A stretch of 7,405 bases of DNA from DASSTY01 sp035760645 (GCA_035760645.1 DASTSO010000132.1:1-7405), one strand, 5' to 3'. Positions 1-6,618 are shown, counted from the stretch's first letter. The notes: generated by a model from the sequence alone, not told the origin. Numbers and translations: made by a program.

Positions 1-698
1 CTCCGCACGTACGAGAAGCCGTCGGCCGAGACCGGCGTCTGGCTGTCGGCGTAGACGAGGTCGAGGCAGGTCTCGCTCGCGCCCTCGCCCTCGCAGCTCC
101 GCCACGACCAGCTCGTCCCACCCCGCGTGTGTCCCGGCGTGAAGTGCGCCGCGAGCGCGAGCGCGCCGACGCGCACGGTGTCGCCGTCCCGGAGCTCGCG
201 CGCGACGCGCACCGGCGCGATCGGCGGCAGCACGCCGTACTGCGGGTCGTCGGGCCCCGAGGCCCCGCGGCGCAGCACCGCGGCGCTCGCCGGGCTCGCC
301 GCGACGCGCGCGCCGCTGCGCCGCACGAGCTCGGCGATGCCGCCCGCGTGATCGAAATGGGCGTGACTGTTCACGATCCACTTCACGTCGCGCAGCCGGA
401 AGCCGAGCCGCTCGATGTTCGCGGCGATGAGCGGCGCCGACTCCGGCAGCCCGCCGTCGATGAGCACGTGCCCGCGCCCGGAGGTGACGAGGACGGCGCC
501 GAGGCCGTGGGTGCCGACGTACCAGGTGTTGCCGAACACCCTGAACGGCGCCTGCGGCGCGTTCCACTCGGCGCAGGCGGGGCAGTCGTGCGCGGCCGCC
601 GAGTCGCGCGGCGCGGCGGCAGTCTGGGCGGCCAGCGGCGCCGCCGCGAGGACGAGGAATCCCAGCGCGAGCCGGCGGCTCGAAGTGGAGTGGCTCAG
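1..698 (-). CDS. Subclass B3 metallo-beta-lactamase, secreted, C-terminus beyond the left edge
   Basis: Zinc hydrolase of the MBL fold, expected in the periplasm or outside the cell, where B3 enzymes open beta-lactam rings. The 232 visible residues carry the B3 zinc ligands H112, H114, D116 and H117 (motif HAHFDHAGG) and H190 (TPGHT). They also carry the family signatures CPAC..WN (residues 39-46), GNTWYVGT (56-63), GGTSWSW (193-199) and YADSQTPVSADGF (216-228). The last histidine ligand, equivalent to His263, lies outside the window. I place the start at CTG (698-696): AGGGAG sits 6 nt upstream, and the first 24 residues form a signal peptide (SSRRLALGFLVLAAAPLAA, likely cut before Q25). No ATG, GTG or TTG lies in frame nearby upstream. 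The first in-frame GTG downstream is at residue 54 and would remove the signal. The SRR in the signal could be Tat-like, but this is weak. Divergent from the HD-domain gene. Class assignment is firm; the substrate is inferred. Confidence 0.9.
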   Translation of the reverse strand, partial: MSHSTSSRRLALGFLVLAAAPLAAQTAAAPRDSAAAHDCPACAEWNAPQAPFRVFGNTWYVGTHGLGAVLVTSGRGHVLIDGGLPESAPLIAANIERLGFRLRDVKWIVNSHAHFDHAGGIAELVRRSGARVAASPASAAVLRRGASGPDDPQYGVLPPIAPVRVARELRDGDTVRVGALALAAHFTPGHTRGGTSWSWRSCEGEGASETCLDLVYADSQTPVSADGFSYVR

Positions 699-704
699 GT
701 GACG

Positions 705-710
705 CTCCCT
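705..710 (-). promoter_or_regulatory. Ribosome binding site that decides a CTG start
   Basis: On the minus strand AGGGAG is followed by a 6-nt spacer (cgtcac) and then CTG at 698-696. This is a near-consensus Shine-Dalgarno sequence at good spacing in front of a codon that opens a complete signal peptide. No standard start codon competes at this site. Confidence 0.6.
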
Positions 711-741
711 GCGAGGATGGTGTGAAGTGGTGTCCGTCGCG

Positions 742-770
742 TTGTGGCCCGCGGCCGCGCGGCCTATCGT
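742..770 (+). promoter_or_regulatory. Candidate promoter for a leaderless HD-domain mRNA
   Basis: TTGTGG (742-747) and TATCGT (765-770) are separated by 17 nt. They match the sigma-70 -35 and -10 consensus at 3/6 and 4/6 positions. Initiation about 7 nt past the -10 box would fall at the ATG at 777, giving a transcript with no leader. This fits the absence of any purine-rich ribosome binding site before 777. It is a pattern match in GC-rich DNA, so it is tentative. The 78-nt gap must also hold the promoter of the divergent lactamase gene, for which I see no clear boxes. Confidence 0.35.
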
Positions 771-776
771 TCGCGC

Positions 777-1382
777 ATGTCCCCATCCACACCTGCGCCC
801 GACGTGACCGGCGTGCTCGAGTTCCTCCGCACGGCCGAGCGGCTGAAGACCCAGTACCGCAGTGGCTTCACCTCCGACGGCCGGGCCGAGAGCGTCGCAG
901 AGCACACCTGGCGAGTGGCGCTCATGGCGCTCGTCGTGGCACCCGCGTTCCCCGACGTGGACTTCGCGCGGCTCGTGAAGATCTGCCTCGTGCACGATCT
1001 CGGCGAGGCGCTGGGAGGCGACGTGCCGGCGCCCGAGCAGGCGCGCCGCGCCGCGGCCGGCGAGGCCACCGGCAAGGGCGACGCGGAGCGGCGCGACCTG
1101 CTGGCGCTCGTCGCGCCCCTTCCCACCGTCACCCGCGACGAGCTCGTGGCGCTCTGGGACGAGTACGAGGCCGCCGCGACCCCCGAGGCGCGGCTCGCCA
1201 AGGCGCTCGACAAGCTCGAGACGATCCTGCAGCATACCCAGGGGCGCAACCCACCCGGTTTCGACTACCGCTTCAACCTCGCCTACGGCCGCGCCTACAC
1301 CGCGGGCGATCCGATCATCGCCGCCCTGCGCGCGGCGCTGGACGAGGCGACCGAGGCCCGGGCGCGCGCGGCGGAGTCGTGA
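777..1382 (+). CDS. HD-domain phosphohydrolase, YfbR/HDDC2-type 5'-deoxynucleotidase
   Basis: A 201-residue cytosolic HD-superfamily enzyme. Characterised relatives (E. coli YfbR, human HDDC2) remove phosphate from deoxynucleoside 5'-monophosphates in nucleotide salvage and pool control. Metal ligands are visible: H43 in ESVAEHTW, H73-D74 in CLVHDLGEA, and D145 in ALDKLE. E77 and D82 keep the spacing of the catalytic E72 and D77 of YfbR, and R28 lies 15 residues before H43 as R18 does in YfbR. The length is typical. I chose ATG 777 because family similarity begins just after it. A GTG at 744 would add 11 residues (Arg/Ala-rich) that do not look conserved and has no better ribosome binding site. 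It is divergent from the lactamase gene and convergent with the kinase gene, so it is probably monocistronic. Family call is strong; substrate preference is inferred. Confidence 0.88.
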   Translation: MSPSTPAPDVTGVLEFLRTAERLKTQYRSGFTSDGRAESVAEHTWRVALMALVVAPAFPDVDFARLVKICLVHDLGEALGGDVPAPEQARRAAAGEATGKGDAERRDLLALVAPLPTVTRDELVALWDEYEAAATPEARLAKALDKLETILQHTQGRNPPGFDYRFNLAYGRAYTAGDPIIAALRAALDEATEARARAAES

Positions 1383-1407
1383 CGCAACAGAAAGTCGCCT
1401 ATGGTCG

Positions 1408-4071
1408 TCATTGCGGTCCGGCCACGAGGCGTTTGAAGTTCGGGTTGTCGCGGAGCGGATCGAAGGTGGGATCGACGCGCAGCCATTCCGGCGTGAGATA
1501 GTATCGTCGCGACAGAAGATGCCCGAGGAGATCGAGGGTCGGCTGCGTCCGACCGGCCAGGAGGTAGACTCGCATGAGCAGATGCTCTGCCTGTCGCACG
1601 AAACCGCCGCTCGGCGGGTCCGGCTGGAGCGCGACACCGCGGCGGCCGTCGTCGATCGCCTCGGTAAAGCGGCCGCCATAGGCCAGCGCGAGTGCGTGCC
1701 GCAGATGCAGATCCGCATCGCCGGGTGCGCGCGCGAGTTGCGCCTCGAGGGCCATGCGGGCCGAGTCGGCGAACGCACGCGCCCTGGCTCGCTCACCACG
1801 GAGGTCGTGAATTTCCGCGAGCGCCAGCCCCCACCGGCCCCTGTCGTTTCCCCACGCGCTCGGCGGTAGCGCGAGAAGCTCGGCCTGCTGGTCCGGCTCG
1901 AGCAGCCACTCCACGTTGTCGCCGACCGAGGTGAAGCTCACCAGCGCGGCGGATCGCATCTCCGCTCGCACCGATCGCAGGAGGGCGCGAGCACTGAGGG
2001 CGTCGCCCAGCGCCACGTACGCCATCGCCTTGAAGCGGAGGAGCTCGAGGTTGTCGGGCGAAGCCGCGAGGCCACGATCGGCCGCAGCAATCGCGTCGAG
2101 CGGGCGACGAAAGTAGAGCAGCAGGAACGTCAGATTTCGCGCCGTGCGCAGCGAGCGCGGGTCGATCTCCGCGGCACGGGTATAGTGACGCAGCGCCGCA
2201 TCCAGGCGGCCGAGCGCCATCTCGGCGACGCCGATGGACGCGAGCAGGTCGACGTGGTTCGGCGCGACGCGCAGCCCCGTCTCGTATGCGGCGAGCGCCC
2301 GCGTGTTGTCTCCAGGCACGAACCGGTAGTACTCCCCGACGGCGAGCGCCACCGCGGGATCCGTCGGGGCGAGCGCCTGCGCGCGCCCGGCTGCGCGAGC
2401 CGCCGCCCGTGCCCGGACCGGATCCGGGTCGAAGTTGATGTAGATGCGCGCGTGCGCCCAGGCGAGCCGCGCCCAGGCGAGTGCGAAGCGGGGATCGAGG
2501 ACGGTGGCGCGCTCGTAGAACCCGAGCGCGCGGAGCAGGCTTGTCGGGTCGCGGGTGTTCATCCCCTCCGAAGCCGCCTCACCCGCGAGATAGGCCTGGT
2601 ATGCCGCCAGGCTCGAGGTCGGCCGTGCCGCCAGCACCTCGTGCTGGTGGCCGCCGAGCACCAGCCCGAGGGCGTCGGCCACCTGCGCGGCGATGTCCGT
2701 CTGCACTTGGAATACATCGGTGAATGCCGCCTCGAACGGCTGCTGCCACACATCCGTCCCCGTGGCGACGCGAATGAGCTCGGGCGCGACCTGCACCCGG
2801 CGACCGCCATCCGTCCCCCGCATCGAGCGCACCTTCCCCACCAAGAGGTAGTCCACGCCGAGTTCCCGTCCGATCTCGCGCGGCGTCCGGCGCGTCCCGC
2901 GATACCGGCCCGAGCTGCTGGAACTGATCACCTCGAGCCCTGTGCCGGCAGTGAGCTTGCCGCGCACGGCATCGGTGATGCCGTCGGCGAAGAAGCCGGT
3001 GGCCGAGTCGCCAAGGTTGTCGAACGGAAGGACCCCGATCCGCAGGCCGCTGCCGGATCCGGACGCGGCAGCTGCGGCACGATGCCACCGGATGAGCCCG
3101 GCGACTGCGAGGGCCGCGAGGAGCGGCAGCAGCGCGAGCGTACCGGCTAGCAGCACTCGCCGCCCACGCCGCCTCGGTCGCGGCTCGGCGGGCTCCGGCC
3201 GCTCGTGGTCGAGTGCGCCGGGCCCGAGGGTCGCGAGGAGCGCCTCGGCGAACGTCGCGATGGAGTCGAACCGGTCTGCCGGCGTCGTGGCGAGCGCGCG
3301 GGTCACGACCCGTTCGAGAACAGGTGGAATGGCCGGGCGCAGCGCCCCGAGCGGGGACGGGGGCCCGAGAAACCGCTTCATGATGATGGCCTGCGGCGTC
3401 GGCCCGGTGAACGGGGGCTCACCGGCCAGCATCTCGTAGAGCACGCAGCCGAGGCTGTAGACGTCCGCCCGCCCGTCGATCGCCCGCTCACTCGTCACCT
3501 GCTCGGGGCTCATGTAGGCAGGCGTACCTACCGCCAGGCCACTCGTCGTCAGCGGTGCCTCTCCCGTAGCCCCGTGCACGGCGCGGGCGACGCCGAAATC
3601 GGCGACGAGGGCGTGCCCGCCGCTGAGGAGAATGTTCTCCGGCTTGATGTCGCGGTGCACCAGCCCGTGCTCGTGGGCGCAGGCCAGCCCCTCGGCTATC
3701 TCGTGCGCCAGGCGAGCCGCCACGTCGACAGGGAGCTCCCGCTCCCGCTCGAGGCGGCTTCGCAGCGTCTCGCCCTCGACGTACGGCATGGAATACCAGA
3801 GCTGGCCGGCGGCCTCGCCGGAGTCCAACACGGGGAGAATGTGCGGATGCTGGAGCCGCGCCGCATAGCGGATCTCCCGCATGAAGCGCTCGGCCCCGAT
3901 TGCTGCGGCGAGCTCGGGACGGAGCACCTTCAGGGCGACGGGGCGGTCCTGCCGGAGATCGTGGGCTAGATAGACCGTGGCCATCCCGCCGCGACCGAGC
4001 TCGCGCTCGAGCGTGTAGCGGCCGGCCAGGGCGGCGGCCAGGGGCTCCGGAATGTTCCCGAGATGGGGCAC
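1408..4071 (-). CDS. Membrane-anchored Hanks-type Ser/Thr protein kinase with TolB-like and TPR domains
   Basis: An 887-residue signalling kinase. The kinase domain (about 19-283) has the glycine loop GRGGMATV (26-33), K48 in VALKVL, E66 of helix C, HRDIKPEN (139-146) with catalytic D141, DFG (158-160), the activation segment with T175/T176 and GTPAYMSPE (182-190), and D203. It should therefore be active. An Arg-rich juxtamembrane stretch (297-305) precedes one TM helix (about 306-328). Outside follows a TolB/FlgO-like domain (about 343-475; GVLPFDNLG, FADGITDAV, YLLVGKV), then TPR-like helices (about 485-845). The tail WLRVDPTFDPLRDNPNFKRL is typical of TPR-bearing regulators. No PASTA repeats. 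The start GTG 4071 has GAGGT 8 nt upstream; a small 5-bp hairpin (4082-4095) overlaps part of it. It lies 72 nt behind the isochorismatase-like gene on the same strand with no obvious terminator, so it may be co-transcribed. Ligand and targets are unknown. Confidence 0.93.
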   Translation of the reverse strand: MPHLGNIPEPLAAALAGRYTLERELGRGGMATVYLAHDLRQDRPVALKVLRPELAAAIGAERFMREIRYAARLQHPHILPVLDSGEAAGQLWYSMPYVEGETLRSRLERERELPVDVAARLAHEIAEGLACAHEHGLVHRDIKPENILLSGGHALVADFGVARAVHGATGEAPLTTSGLAVGTPAYMSPEQVTSERAIDGRADVYSLGCVLYEMLAGEPPFTGPTPQAIIMKRFLGPPSPLGALRPAIPPVLERVVTRALATTPADRFDSIATFAEALLATLGPGALDHERPEPAEPRPRRRGRRVLLAGTLALLPLLAALAVAGLIRWHRAAAAASGSGSGLRIGVLPFDNLGDSATGFFADGITDAVRGKLTAGTGLEVISSSSSGRYRGTRRTPREIGRELGVDYLLVGKVRSMRGTDGGRRVQVAPELIRVATGTDVWQQPFEAAFTDVFQVQTDIAAQVADALGLVLGGHQHEVLAARPTSSLAAYQAYLAGEAASEGMNTRDPTSLLRALGFYERATVLDPRFALAWARLAWAHARIYINFDPDPVRARAAARAAGRAQALAPTDPAVALAVGEYYRFVPGDNTRALAAYETGLRVAPNHVDLLASIGVAEMALGRLDAALRHYTRAAEIDPRSLRTARNLTFLLLYFRRPLDAIAAADRGLAASPDNLELLRFKAMAYVALGDALSARALLRSVRAEMRSAALVSFTSVGDNVEWLLEPDQQAELLALPPSAWGNDRGRWGLALAEIHDLRGERARARAFADSARMALEAQLARAPGDADLHLRHALALAYGGRFTEAIDDGRRGVALQPDPPSGGFVRQAEHLLMRVYLLAGRTQPTLDLLGHLLSRRYYLTPEWLRVDPTFDPLRDNPNFKRLVAGPQ

Positions 4072-4143
4072 TCGCTACGACCTCGCTGGGGCGAGTCTCC
4101 CGAATCTGGGATGCGCGGCCGGGCCACGCCAGCGCGGCTGCGT

Positions 4144-4743
4144 TCAGCCGCCGGCCCGCGCGCCCCCGCCCAGTAGCCCGCGCCCCTCCAGCTCCGCCAG
4201 CACCTCCGCGCTCGAGCGGATCGCCGCGAACTCCGCCTGCAGCGCCACGAGCGCCAGCCGGTGAATCTCCGCCGGCCCGCACCACCGCCCGTCGAAGCCG
4301 GTGTAGCCGAAGCAGGCGGTCGCATCCTCCACCACCGTCACCTCGAAGCCCAGGTCCGCCGCCACCCGCGCGGTGCTCGAGACGCAGTGCTCGGTCGTGA
4401 GGCCGGCGACGACGACGCGGCGCACGTCGAGGGCGCGGAGATGCGCTTCGAGCCCGGTGCCCGTGAACGCGTTCGCGACCGACTTCCGAAAGAGCGGCTC
4501 GCCCTCGAGAGGCCGCACGGCCGGATGCAGCTCCGCGCCCGGCTCGCCGGGCCGGAGCCGCGACTCGGCCTGCACCGAGAGGTGCTGCACGTGCGCGACC
4601 GGCGCGCCGGCCCCGCGCCACGCGGCGAGCAGCGCCGCGGCCCGCCGCTCGGCGCCGGGGTTGTTGCGCTCACCGAACTCCGGCGCGAGGCCCTGCTGGA
4701 TGTCCACGAGGATCAGCGCCGGCGGCGCGTCCGAGTCCGTCAT
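4144..4743 (-). CDS. Isochorismatase-like cysteine hydrolase
   Basis: A 199-residue cytosolic enzyme of the isochorismatase-like superfamily, which includes nicotinamidase, N-carbamoyl amidases and isochorismatase. The catalytic triad is complete: D14 in ILVDIQQG, K87 in LFRKSVANAF, and C120 in GLTTEHCVSS, the region that carries the cis-peptide and oxyanion site. The length is normal for the stand-alone fold, and no extra carrier domain is present. ATG 4743 overlaps the stop of the small membrane protein gene as ATGA. The preceding GGAGGAGGGGGG is an excellent ribosome binding site and also encodes the last residues (EEGG) of that upstream protein, so translation should be coupled. An in-frame extension further upstream merely reads through the neighbour in another frame. 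The substrate cannot be read from sequence, and no NAD or siderophore genes are nearby. Fold and active site are sure; the role is not. Confidence 0.9.
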   Translation of the reverse strand: MTDSDAPPALILVDIQQGLAPEFGERNNPGAERRAAALLAAWRGAGAPVAHVQHLSVQAESRLRPGEPGAELHPAVRPLEGEPLFRKSVANAFTGTGLEAHLRALDVRRVVVAGLTTEHCVSSTARVAADLGFEVTVVEDATACFGYTGFDGRWCGPAEIHRLALVALQAEFAAIRSSAEVLAELEGRGLLGGGARAGG

Positions 4744-5096
4744 CCCCCCTCCTCCCCGTCGATCAGGCGCGCGTAGGCCGCGGCCAGAACCGCGCCGGCG
4801 ATCAGCACCGGCCCCAGCAGCAGCGTCGCGCGCGCGGCCTCCAGCGTCGTCGGCAGCAGCCCGAGCCGGGGGCTCAGCGTCGCGAAGGCGACCGCTGCGA
4901 CGATGAGCCGTCCGCGCCACTCGCGCCCGGCCGCGCCGTCGCTGATCGCCGCGAACACCCGGGCCTCGACGCGCGCCCGCAGGCCGAGCGGCACCTCGCC
5001 CTCCTGCGCGAGCAGGGCCTGCACCTCCGCCGCGGCGCGCGCGGCCCCATCGCCGATCATGTGATCGATCACGTCGTCGAGCTCCTCGTCTCTCAT
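4740..5096 (-). CDS. Small two-TM protein in anti-sigma position
   Basis: A 118-residue protein with no family I recognise by motif. Residues 1-55 are soluble, acidic at the start (DEELDDVIDH) and helical. Two hydrophobic segments follow (about 63-82 and 90-111), ending in a charged tail (DGEEGG). Size, N-terminal soluble helices, membrane anchor and position directly after an ECF sigma gene fit a membrane anti-sigma factor, with the N-terminus in the cytosol. It lacks the HxxxCxxC motif of zinc anti-sigma factors. ATG 5096 overlaps the sigma stop as ATGA, with GGAG 5 nt upstream (inside the sigma gene). Its own stop overlaps the next start in the same way. The anti-sigma role is inferred from context. 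Confidence 0.8.
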   Translation of the reverse strand: MRDEELDDVIDHMIGDGAARAAAEVQALLAQEGEVPLGLRARVEARVFAAISDGAAGREWRGRLIVAAVAFATLSPRLGLLPTTLEAARATLLLGPVLIAGAVLAAAYARLIDGEEGG

Positions 5097-5683
5097 GCCG
5101 GCTCCTGCAGTCCCGTCGCTTCCGGAGTCATCGGCGTGCTGATCTCCTTCGCCCCGAGCCTCGCGGGCAGGTCCACGTCGTCCGCCAGCTCGCGCCGCAG
5201 TCGTTCGACCGCGCGGGCGAGCGACGCCTTGACCGTTCCCTCCGCCCGCTGCAGCGCGGCGGCGGTCTCCGTCGTCGAGAGGCCGTCGACCAGGCGGAGC
5301 ATCACCACGGCGCGCTGCAGCTCCGGCAGCCGGGCCACGGCCTGCCAGACCCGCGAGCGCGGATGCGCCTCCCCGCTGCGATCGGGCTGGACGTGGCCCG
5401 GGCCCGTGGCCCAGGCCCAGAGCCGCGCGAGCCGCGTTCGTCGCCGCAGGCGGCGCTGATAGTCACGGCCGACGTTCAGCGCGATGACGATCAGCCACCC
5501 GAGGACCGGCGCGCCGGCGGCGCGCGTGGGCGCGGCCGCGTGCGCGCGCAGCCAGACCTCCTGCAGCAGGTCTTCCGCCTCGACCGGCCCGGACGCATAG
5601 GCCGCGACGACCGCCATGAGACGCGGGGTGTACTCCCGCATCCAGCGCCGCAGCTCGGCGGTGTCGAGCTCGGATCCGGCCAC
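5093..5683 (-). CDS. ECF-type RNA polymerase sigma factor
   Basis: A 196-residue sigma-70 family protein with only regions 2 and 4. Region 2 covers about residues 16-79, with the core-binding motif EAEDLLQEVWLRA (35-47) and a region 2.4-like helix, LNVGRDYQRR (69-78). Region 4 covers about 112-165: LPELQRAVVMLRLVDGLSTTE, then the helix-turn-helix ending in GTVKASLARA. An Arg-rich linker (about 77-90) joins them. I chose GTG 5683: it starts just before region 2, lies 5 nt past the stop of the upstream membrane protein gene, and has GGAG 11 nt upstream, a rather long spacing. Reading further upstream only yields Arg/Ala-rich sequence antiparallel to real coding. It is coupled by ATGA to the small two-TM protein, its likely anti-sigma. 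Region 2 keeps the usual acidic residues, so nothing suggests a phosphorylation-dependent ECF of the EcfP kind. Confidence 0.92.
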   Translation of the reverse strand: MAGSELDTAELRRWMREYTPRLMAVVAAYASGPVEAEDLLQEVWLRAHAAAPTRAAGAPVLGWLIVIALNVGRDYQRRLRRRTRLARLWAWATGPGHVQPDRSGEAHPRSRVWQAVARLPELQRAVVMLRLVDGLSTTETAAALQRAEGTVKASLARAVERLRRELADDVDLPARLGAKEISTPMTPEATGLQEPA

Positions 5684-5688
5684 GCTGA

Positions 5689-6522
5689 TCAGGGCTCCGC
5701 ATCCTCGACGGCGCGCGCGGCGGCGCGCCAGCCCAGTCCGGCGATCACCAGCGCGGGCGCGAGCGGGGCGAAGATCCAGACGGGTGACGCGCCCTTGTAA
5801 ACGGCAGGGCGCTGGAGCGCGGCCAGCTTGGTCACGTAGCTCGTCGTGAAGAAGACGACGATCCAGGCGGCGACGACGCGGAACAGCCGCCCGTCGCGCG
5901 GGTGGCGGAACACGACGCGCCGCGCCGTCCACGCGCCCAGGCCGAGCACGAGGCCCGCCATCACGAACGGCAGGAAGAAGTCGATGGCCGCGGTCGCGGT
6001 GAGCGCGGTCTCCATCCGGATGAACGTCGCGGGATCACGGACCGGGGCGAAGTACGGCGAGCCCGCCCCTTCCGACTCCGGGCGCCACTTTGGGGCCACG
6101 TCGTGGACGCTCACGCGATGGCGCGCGAGCGCCACGGCGCGCTGGAGAACGCCCGCCGTATCGCTCAGCGTGAGGGGCACCGGCGTGCCCTCCGCCTGCT
6201 CGATCCGTAGCCGCTCCGCCTGCTCGAGTGCCGGCCTCGCCCAGACGTCGAAGACCACCATCACGGCGAGCACGAGTCCGACCACGGTGACCGCCGTGCG
6301 GAGCGCGCCCCGGCGCAGCTCGAGCAGCGCGAGCGCCAGCCCCGCAGCGAGCGGGAGATCCCGGACGAAGATGAAGGGGAGCTGGTAGCCGGCTGCCTGG
6401 AGTCTGACGCTCGCTGCGGGCGACGGCCTGACGCCGCCATCGCCGTAGAGCATCCAGAGCAGGTCGAACAGCAGCAGGAGTCCGAGGACGATCGCGAAGT
6501 GACGCCAGACGATCCGTTGCAC
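5689..6522 (-). CDS. Six-TM inner-membrane protein of unknown function
   Basis: 277 residues with hydrophobic segments at about 8-27, 48-69, 75-94, 179-199, 213-233 and 247-267. A polar loop of about 84 residues separates TM3 from TM4. I do not recognise it securely. The 3 TM + loop + 3 TM plan, and features such as the end of TM3 (FDVWARPALEQAERLR), resemble LptF/LptG-type permeases. However, the loop is shorter than their jellyroll domain and the total length is below the usual 350-400. Start GTG 6522 has GGGAGG about 4 nt upstream. It is the first gene of the sigma operon, 5 nt before the sigma start. This suggests a role linked to the envelope signal that the sigma factor answers, as sensor, partner or unrelated passenger. 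Confidence 0.85.
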   Translation of the reverse strand: MQRIVWRHFAIVLGLLLLFDLLWMLYGDGGVRPSPAASVRLQAAGYQLPFIFVRDLPLAAGLALALLELRRGALRTAVTVVGLVLAVMVVFDVWARPALEQAERLRIEQAEGTPVPLTLSDTAGVLQRAVALARHRVSVHDVAPKWRPESEGAGSPYFAPVRDPATFIRMETALTATAAIDFFLPFVMAGLVLGLGAWTARRVVFRHPRDGRLFRVVAAWIVVFFTTSYVTKLAALQRPAVYKGASPVWIFAPLAPALVIAGLGWRAAARAVEDAEP

Positions 6523-6578
6523 GCGCCCTCCCGGTTCAGGTCACGGCGGGGTGCCATTCGGCACGGGATTGTCCTGAA

Positions 6579-6607
6579 GACGTCACGAGTGGGGAAGTGC
6601 GTTTACA
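6579..6607 (-). promoter_or_regulatory. Possible ECF-type promoter of the sigma operon
   Basis: Minus strand TGTAAAC (6607-6601), an 18-nt spacer, then CGTC (6582-6579), about 57 nt before the GTG at 6522. The -35 AAC and -10 CGTC elements resemble ECF promoters, which would allow autoregulation. The spacer is slightly long for the class and the match is short, so this is a weak call. Confidence 0.25.
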
Positions 6608-6618
6608 CCGGCAGCAAT

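Noticed and set aside
744..776. GTG 744 as the start of the HD-domain protein
   Set aside because: It adds only 11 basic/Ala-rich residues outside the family, has no ribosome binding site, and overlaps the likely promoter boxes.
2185..3969. Long plus-strand open frames opposite the kinase gene (2185-3150 and 3205-3969)
   Set aside because: They are antisense to an intact, motif-complete kinase, are Arg/Ala/Pro-rich, and show no recognisable domain. High GC makes stop codons rare on both strands.
4144..4743. Specific naming as nicotinamidase (pncA) or isochorismatase (entB)
   Set aside because: Only the shared D-K-C triad is visible. There is no carrier domain, no metal site I can assign with certainty, and no pathway neighbours.
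4744..4920. N-terminal extension of the isochorismatase-like protein to 4920
   Set aside because: The added sequence reads the two-TM protein gene out of frame. ATG 4743 has an excellent ribosome binding site and starts just before the fold.
5684..5932. N-terminal extension of the sigma factor to position 5932
   Set aside because: The extension is Arg-rich, overlaps the membrane protein gene in another frame, and has no sigma similarity. GTG 5683 fits region 2 and the operon spacing.
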